DNA from: Balaenoptera acutorostrata
Taxonomy: Eukaryota; Chordata; Mammalia; Artiodactyla; Balaenopteridae
Reading direction: 5' to 3'
DNA length: 64,000 bases
Assembly: GCF_949987535.1 (NCBI RefSeq)
Contig: NC_080081.1
Span: forward strand, 68,593,603 to 68,657,602
The notes under the pieces were generated by a model, which was not told where the DNA came from, did no database searches, and saw nothing but the letters and a program-made list of their open reading frames with translations. Shown here piece by piece: positions 57,373-64,000 of this stretch. Each line of letters starts with the position of its first letter. Position 1 is the stretch's first letter. The position numbers and the translations under genes were made by a program.

Positions 57373-57751
57373 CCTAATAACTCAAATGCTTAAGGAGAAG
57401 AAATGAGAAATACAAATGAGTGACCAGGAATGATATAAATACATATGCAAACTCAGTGCAGATGGCGGGTTGATGCAAAGGCTAAAGCACTTGTACCATA
57501 TATAAGGGGCACCCACTCTCAGCTATAGTTTATGGTTTTCTTTTAGAATACATCCCCGTCTTTCTAGAATATCCTGTTTTTTTTTTTTCAAAATAAGAAG
57601 ACCCAGAATTTAGAATATTATATAAAGAAATCTGAATGTTGGCTGCCCCCTATCTCTTCCTGATCTAATAAATGTCTCTGTAAGCCTGAGCTGTTTGAAG
57701 TTGAGTTTTTGTCATGAACAAACCAAGAGCCCTGACTAATATAATTCTTTT
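57373..57751. other. Unassigned sequence
   Basis: Nothing recognised; a T run at 57580-57590. Confidence 0.5.
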
Positions 57752-58045
57752 TTTTTCAATATCTGTATATATTGTGAAATGATCATCACCATATGTCTAG
57801 TTGACATCCATCATCATACATAGTTACAAATTTTTTTTATAATGAAGACTTAAGATATATTCTCTTAGCAACTTTCAAATATACCATACAGTATTAACTG
57901 TATGGTTTTTATTATAGTTATTATTATAGTCACCATACTGTATGTGACATCCTCATGACTTATTATTTTATAACTGGAAGTTTGTACCTTTTGACCCCCT
58001 TCACCACACCCCGCCCCCAGCCTCTGGCAACCACCACTAACTAAT
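57752..58045 (-). mobile_element. L1MA/MB-type 3' end, minus strand
   Basis: 'tgtgaaatgatcatcaccat', then 'catagttacaaatttttttt', 'ggaagtttgtaccttttgac' and 'ccagcctctggcaaccacca' follow a reversed old L1 3'UTR. Confidence 0.8.
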
Positions 58046-58064
58046 ATAGTTCTTTAATGAGCTC

Positions 58065-58195
58065 TTAACATGGCTGTCTCCCAAACTCAAGGGTGAGTTC
58101 TCAGGTCAGGGACTGTGGCAGAGACACCTTTGTACCCCTCGTGCTACACAGGAGTTGCAGCAAACTGGAATTGAATTATTTACAAACGAATGAAT
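58065..58195 (+). repeat. L2 3' end, plus strand
   Basis: 'gggtgagttctcaggtcagg', followed by 'gactgtggcagagacacctt', and the end 'acaaacgaatgaatag' parallel the L2 terminus. Confidence 0.65.
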
Positions 58196-58944
58196 AGAGG
58201 AATAAATATATATCCTTTGCAGACCTAAGAGCAGAGAATGAAAATTTCAAAATAATAGGCAGTAGGAGATTTAGCTCTTGAAATTGTTGAAGTTCATTGA
58301 AACAGATATTTGTGTTTCTTATTCAGGCTCTTAGTTCTTTCAGAGAAGGAGGGCTTGTACCTGATTCCCAAGGCTGCCACCCTGTTGACCCCTCCCGAAA
58401 ATGGGCAGTCAGCTCACACAAAATATCAATGCATTCAAGCAGAATGAACGCAAAGCTCATATTTCCTTAGGGTACAAGTTGACTCAGAGTAAACAGGCAG
58501 AAAATGACTGAGTCTTCCCAGATACATGGGACAGATCAAAGGAGCTTCAGGAAACAAACCAAAACAAGAAAGCTTTTAGGTTACTATTTTGAATGATGCT
58601 TGGGTAAAAAGATGCAGTGATCCACCCATGCCATTGTCAGAGGCCACTTCGATGCCTAAACTTGTTCTTCCTTTTTGTTAACATTCACTCATTCATTGCC
58701 CACAAGTAAATGCCTGCTAGATCAGATGACCCTGTGCAGGACTGACCTTGAACGGTTAATGCCAGACATGCACAAAGTCTTCCTCTGTATGTGTGAGAGA
58801 TAAATATCTTCTCCTTTTCTTCCCTAAGCCCCAGTTTCTTGCACCTGACACACTAGAACAAATTGATGATCACCTTTGGAAATGTGCTAGCATATAGCTT
58901 GTTAAAGTGGGAGGGCAGTTAACAATTATCTGTTTGAAACCTCT
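58196..58944. other. Unassigned sequence
   Basis: No gene recognised. Confidence 0.5.
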
Positions 58945-59232
58945 AACTTTACCTTTTTAAATTTATTTTACTGAAATACAGTTGATTTACAAAGTTGTGT
59001 TAACTTCCTCTGTACAGCAAAGTGATTCAGATAGACAGATAGATAGATACATTCTTTTTCATATTCTTTTCCACTTGGTTTATCCCAGGATACTGAATAT
59101 AGTTCCCTGTGCTATACAGTAGGACCTTGTTGTTTATCCATTCTCTATATAATAGTTTGCATCTGCTGATCCCAAACTCCCAAATCATCCCCCCCCAGAC
59201 CCCCCTCCCCCTAGGCAACCACAAGTCTGTGA
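58945..59232 (-). mobile_element. Artiodactyl-type L1 3'UTR, minus strand, 5'-truncated
   Basis: 'tgaaatacagttgatttaca', 'ctgtacagcaaagtgattca', a small GATA run (59028-59049), 'gaatatagttccctgtgcta' and 'aggcaaccacaagtctgtga' follow a reversed L1 3'UTR. The flanks 'gaaacctctaactt' at 58937-58950 and 59231-59244 form a 14-bp TSD. Confidence 0.92.
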
Positions 59233-59244
59233 AACCTCTAACTT

Positions 59245-61317
59245 TAAAATGATGAAACCAAGGTCCAGAGAGGGGAGTATCCACCTAAGGCCCACTGCTA
59301 GTTAATGCATGTGCCTGACCCAGCCTGGCAGTTCTTGATATATTCACAAGACTGAAACTCTAATTATGCAGTTTTTCTGACCTTGAGGTAGAAAAATGCC
59401 ATTCCTCCAAAGGGCATTCTATATGTTAGCCAAATTGGGGCAGTTAATTTGCAAGTGAGCAACTTTGGTTTTCAGATCTCATTACGGAGGGAAATGTCTG
59501 AACCTTATAACCAACTGGCCTAAAGCCATCAAGTCACGAGCACTCTTTCCTATATTCAGTCCACTGGGAGGGCAGACGTCCCCCTGCCCTGCCGTGAGCT
59601 CGGAAGCACTCACAGCTGAGGCATTTCCTGGGTTTGGGAAACAGAAGGTTGCTTCCCAAGCTGACGTTATTGTCCAGCACGCTGGGGAATGAGGACGGCT
59701 CCAGGGAGGCTTGGAAGAACTTTAGGAAGGCTTTTGTTCGCATGAAACCCAGAATCAGAAGACACTGGAAAAGACAGGGCTTCAAAGGCACTCTTTATTG
59801 CTGCTTTCAGTACAGGCCAGCTTCCTCTACAAACTTGGAGCATTTTATTTTCAAAGATGTTATGAACACTGGTGTTGTAAGATGGCAGCCTTAAGAGAAA
59901 TGCTATCGCCTGCTAAATCCTCAAGCTAGTATTGCAGAAAAATAAGATTCCTGCTCATCTACCCTGACTGTCACCGAATTCTCATCCATCAATCTGCCAC
60001 AGCCATAATGCCTTTGGGGATGTCAGGGCAGCTTTTGCAATAGGCAGGTACCTAAATCATCTCAGTCTAATGAGTGTCTGTCTTCATTGCAAAGATGTCT
60101 ACAAAGACATATTCCTCCTTCAGTAGGCTGGCCATTCAACACCTAGAAGAAAGCCTGCCAGTCACTAAACACCAGAGCCAAGCCATCTCTGCACAATAAT
60201 ATGAGGAAACAGGGATCTTTTTCTCCATGTCACGTTTCTGTGGTCCTCCTTAACTTCTATGGCCCCCTTATTATGACCCGTGTGGTGACATGTCTTCTCA
60301 AACCTCAGGGATCCAGAGACTCAACAACATCTCCATGATCCCTCCCACGTTCACACCCACTACCGTACAAACGTGTCTTCCCCACGTACCTTCCCTTTCT
60401 GTGGGGAAATAACTAGTTAATCTGATAAACAAAGTTGGTGTCTCCTAAACTTTTGTCATTTGTCAGCCATCCTCACATTTTTTGCTTTGTCTTTAAACCA
60501 CCTGCACTGTTATTCACCTAGTATTTTTATTTTAAATGACTTACTTTTTAACTATAAATAATTGTTTTAATTTCATTTTAATCAATAATATTTGTGAAGT
60601 TGCAGGTTTGATGTGTTATTTAGTTTAACGTACATGAGGAGAAATATATATGTAGAACTGTTAAAATAAAATATATTCACCCATGTGCTACTAATATCAT
60701 CTATGTAGCAATGGTGCTGCATTCCTCAAACTTTGGAAAACAATGAATTAAATCAAATTAAAATATTGGCTGATAGTGGCCTAATGAGCCTCCCCTTCTG
60801 GATAAAAATTGCATTTTAATGGAGACTTTTAATACTTTTAAGCCAACCGAAAGAGGGGAGGAAACATGGTATAGTGGAGAGCATACAGGTATTTTATTTT
60901 TTAAGCCGGAGAGAGCTAAATTGTTTTTAATTTATAGAGATTATACTGTTGGTTAACATTTTTGCTGCTCTTCCCTACGAAGCTCATCCTCCTGGGCCTT
61001 CTGTAGTCCAGGTTTGCCTTCTTCCAGGGCATGGATGTCAGCCCTGGAACATCTGGACTCCTCAGGTTAAGGAACAAAGGTTTGTACCCGGGGTCTTCAG
61101 TATTTTCCCGAGATTCCACCAGACACAGTGGTGCTGCATCCCCCTCCTGGCTGTGTCCCTTTCTATGGAAGGATTATACTACACCCTCTCCATCAACATC
61201 AGAGTTGACCATATGCCTTACTTTGGCCAATAAGATGAGAGAGGAAGGAACATGTATCACTTCTGAGCAGAAGCTTAAGAGCTATCTCATGGATCTTGTC
61301 ATTGAGTCCAACAGCAA
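59245..61317. other. Unassigned sequence, 2 kb
   Basis: No gene. 59530-59700 is richer in CpG ('ccgtgagctcggaagcactc', 'ctgacgttattgtccagcac') with frames of 75-86 codons on both strands, none recognisable. 60470-60770 is very AT-rich. Confidence 0.4.
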
Positions 61318-61918
61318 TTTTTAAATTTTTTTTAAATTTGTATAAAATTTTTAAGGTTACTTTCCATTTACAGTTATTACAAAATATTGGCTGTATTCCC
61401 TGTGTTGTACAGTACATCCTTAGGCCTATCTTACACCCGGCACTTTGTGCCTCCCACGCTCCCACTCCTATATTGCCCCACCACCACCATTGTAACCACT
61501 GGTTTGTTCTCTGTTTCTGTGAGTCTGCTTCTTTTTTGTTATATTCACTAGTCTGTTGTATTTCTTAGACTCCACATATAAGTGATCTCATAGAGATCTT
61601 TCTCTGACTTGTTTCACTTAGCATAATGCCCTCCAAGTCCATCCACGTTGCTGCAAATGGCAAAATTTTGTTCTTTTTTTATGGCTGAGTAGTATTCCGT
61701 TGTATATATACTACGTCTTCTTTATCTGTTCATCTGTTGATGGACACAGGTTGCTTCCATATCTTGGCTACTGTAAATAACTCTGCTATGAACATTGAGG
61801 GGCATGCATCTTTTCTAATTAGTGTTTTTGTTTTGGAGGTTTTTTTTTTTTAATATATATACCTAGGAATGGAATTGCTGGGTCATATGGTAGTTCTGAT
61901 TTTAGTTTTGTGGAATAG
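61318..61918 (-). mobile_element. L1 3' part, minus strand
   Basis: Reversed L1 3'UTR and ORF2 end: 'gtattccctgtgttgtacag', 'agactccacatataagtgat', 'atggctgagtagtattccgt', 'ggaattgctgggtcatatgg'. Several small gaps; older than copies 1-3. It abuts an L1M segment at its 5' side. Confidence 0.88.
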
Positions 61919-61929
61919 TTCCTTTGTCC

Positions 61930-63090
61930 TTCCTTACTTTCATGACCTTTAAGGTTACAGGTAAGTCATTTTGCAGGCTGTCCTTCAGTATGAGTTTGTT
62001 TGAGGTTTCCTCATATTTTAACTTTGATTACTTGATTAAGAAGCTTTCTTTCAGGTTTCTCCACTGTGAAGTTACATTTCACCCTTAGTAATTAATGAGT
62101 ATTTCACAGGGAGTTGCTTTGAGACTATAACAAAATCCCCTTCTGCATCCCGCATTCACCCACTATCTTTAGCATCATCAATAATTTTTGCCTGAATCAA
62201 TTATTACTATGACGGTTGACAAATGGCATTTCTCTAATTCCATTATTCCTTTTACACTTATGTGTTGGCATTCTACTATAAAGAAAAGCGTTATCTTCTT
62301 TCAGCTATTTGTTTATTTATATCAGTGTGCATCCATGTATTCCCTTATTATTCAATGAATTGTAATCCATGGCTGTCTTTACTTATTTTGATGCTCAAGT
62401 TGTCCCATATTTGACCAGGAAAAGCCTCTTCAAGACGGCTTCTGTGTGTTATTGACATAGCCCCATCATTCTTTGAGCTCTTCCTTACTTGCTGGTACAA
62501 AAAGGTGTTGCAAGCTCATCTTGTTCTTTTCCCTGCCCAGCCCTAGAGTCAGCCAGTTCTTTAAGGAGCGTCTCATTTGAGTAGTTCAGTGGAGAGTACT
62601 CTTTAGAAATCAAGAACTGAGCGTCAGATGTGTTCATTGCTGCAGGACATCACTTCCACTAGGTTCTTTCTTTGTATATAGTTTTACTGTTTAATTCTAG
62701 CCACTGCTCTGAATAGTATTCCAGTTACTATACAATGTAGCTTTACACAGGGAAATATGTGGCTTTTGCTTTGTATTTTTTTCAGCATGGATGTTGGACA
62801 GATCTAGGAAATATATGTACATTAATGTACAAACACACACATATATACCTACATACACATATACACATTTGTGTGTACATATGAAGTATGCATACATGTA
62901 TAGGTACAAACATAGGCACATGCACACATTGGAATTCACATAGATATAGCCAATTCCCCTCCAACACCACAGGGTTCATTCTAGCTTTCCCCCTTTCCAT
63001 ATTTGTACCTTCTTCCCCAACAGTGAGAAACCCGGCTCCGGGTTTCCTCGATGTATTTACTATTTGCTTAATCCCCCTTATGTAGTCAAT
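61930..63090 (-). mobile_element. L1M (MC/ME group) 3'UTR, minus strand, long
   Basis: Collinear with a reversed old L1M 3'UTR: 'ctgtccttcagtatgagttt', 'ggtttctccactgtgaagtt', 'caatgaattgtaatccatgg', 'cctagagtcagccagttctt', an AC/AT-rich part (62810-62935), 'cagggttcattctagctttc' and 'cagtgagaaacccggctccg'. The same family as 20405-20615. Confidence 0.83.
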
Positions 63091-63224
63091 CTCCTGATCC
63101 CGCCAGGCTGCCTCTTCACAACTTCTTTGTGCAGGCCCAGTCCCTACAAAGCCCCCAACCCCCTAAAATACTCATCTGTGTGGGCTCCATCCTCTGTCCA
63201 CCTGCCGTCCCACCCTCCTTGGAA
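63091..63224. other. Unassigned sequence
   Basis: Nothing recognised. Confidence 0.5.
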
Positions 63225-63292
63225 GGAAGAAAAGAATGGAGGGAAGGAAAGAGGGAGAGAGGAGGAAAGAAAGGAAAGAGGGAGGTCAGGAC
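63225..63292. repeat. GGAA/GAAA purine-rich tract
   Basis: About 68 bases almost purely purine, with units such as 'ggaaggaagaaaag' and 'gaggaaagaaaggaaag'. Confidence 0.9.
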
Positions 63293-63384
63293 AGAACTCT
63301 TATCTGCACTCTGCTCTATCCTTTCCCCATCCACGACTCTTCCCCATCTCTTTAAATAGCACCACCACCATCCAGATGCTCGAA

Positions 63385-63530
63385 AACATGGAAGTCCTCC
63401 TTGATTCTTCTCTTCTTCTGCACCACATCTTCCTAAATGTAACTTGAGTCAGTCTACTTCTCACCATCTCCTTTTTTCCCACCACCATCTCTCATCTGGG
63501 TTGCTGCAGAATTTTCCAAAGTGCTTTCTC
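63385..63530 (+). repeat. Possible L2 fragment, plus strand
   Basis: 'ggaagtcctccttgattctt', with 'ccatctctcatctgggttgc' and 'tgcagaattttccaaag', parallels the L2 'cctggactcttccct' and 'catctggattactgcaacag' blocks; diverged. Confidence 0.5.
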
Positions 63531-64000
63531 CTCTTCAACTCTTATCCCCGTGAAAGTGTTCAGGTTTGGGCTTAGCTTCAAGCATTAGAAATTTAAAATT
63601 ACTAAGGATTCCAAAAATGGATTAAATGTGCCAACAAAAAGGAAGTTTAGTATCCTTGTTGTGCCAGAAATAAATTGCTTTTTCAGTAGGATATGCTCTC
63701 CAATAAGATGCTTTTTCTCATGTCTGAATGTCAGACTTAAACTCTCTGACTATCTTCTCTTTCCAAGATCATGTTTCCTTCTGTTTAAGTAGTTTCATGC
63801 AATTGGGATAAGAACCTAAAAGTAATGGATCAAAACAATAATATAATTCCCCACATGCAACTGAAAAAAATCTGTTCATAGAGCAAAATTAAGTGTGTGT
63901 GTTGGTTTTAAAAAACACATTAAATATTGCAGAAATGCAGCCGTTGTTTCTTATGCTTAGACCCTCTTATTCATATTTATTTGTTCCACTAATTTCTTAT
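63531..64000. other. Unassigned sequence to the window end
   Basis: No gene or repeat recognised. Confidence 0.5.

Noticed and set aside
59465..59894. Possible exon in a CpG-richer stretch
   Set aside because: Three overlapping short frames on both strands and no recognised protein or clear splice sites; kept only as unassigned sequence.
63064..63447. 127-codon plus-strand frame
   Set aside because: It crosses the end of an L1M, a purine-rich tract and an L2-like segment; not a gene.

Overview
The window is AT-rich mammalian nuclear DNA, almost certainly from a cetacean. The main evidence is seven copies (one split in two) of a tRNA-Glu-derived SINE. Its head reads 'cttccctggtggcgcagtgg', it has a clean B box (GGTTCGAGCCC) and it ends in an (AAAT)n tail; this is the CHR family of whales, dolphins and hippos. 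Artiodactyl-type L1 3' ends and a Bos-type mariner miniature element are also present, and none of the ruminant BovB or Bov-tA repeats was seen. The basis is direct reading plus remembered repeat consensus features; no database was searched.

No host protein-coding gene, exon or classical RNA gene could be supported. All long open frames lie in, or antisense to, L1 elements or SINEs. The window therefore looks intergenic or deep-intronic.

Layout: 0-13.5 kb is mostly single-copy sequence with old MIR, L2 and MLT1 pieces and one 5'-truncated L1 (652-1445, clear target-site duplication, TSD). 13.5-19.3 kb holds a decayed plus-strand L1 (copy 1) carrying a SINE in its ORF2. 20-30 kb has MER5A, MLT1, an 80-bp mariner MITE hairpin, a (CA)n tract and two opposed SINEs. 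32.7-33.4 kb may be a processed pseudogene; an 82-bp minisatellite (33.38-33.86 kb) follows. 33.9-39.8 kb is a full-length minus-strand L1 (copy 2): 5'UTR, intact ORF1, and an ORF2 broken only by a frame shift at a run of eight A. 41.9-44.4 kb is L2-rich with one SINE.

45.5-52.8 kb is a three-level nest: an ancient plus-strand L1 holds a minus-strand SINE, which holds a nearly full-length minus-strand L1 (copy 3). 53-59.2 kb has another SINE, an L1MA-like 3' end and small repeats. 61.3-63.1 kb has two abutting minus-strand L1 3' segments.

Biologically the window is a record of L1 activity: L1 ORF1p and ORF2p copy their own RNA and also mobilise the SINEs and processed transcripts, which explains the poly(A) tails and TSDs. 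The most notable items are L1 copy 2, the nest, the mariner hairpin as a possible microRNA-type precursor, and the 82-bp array next to the tail of copy 2.
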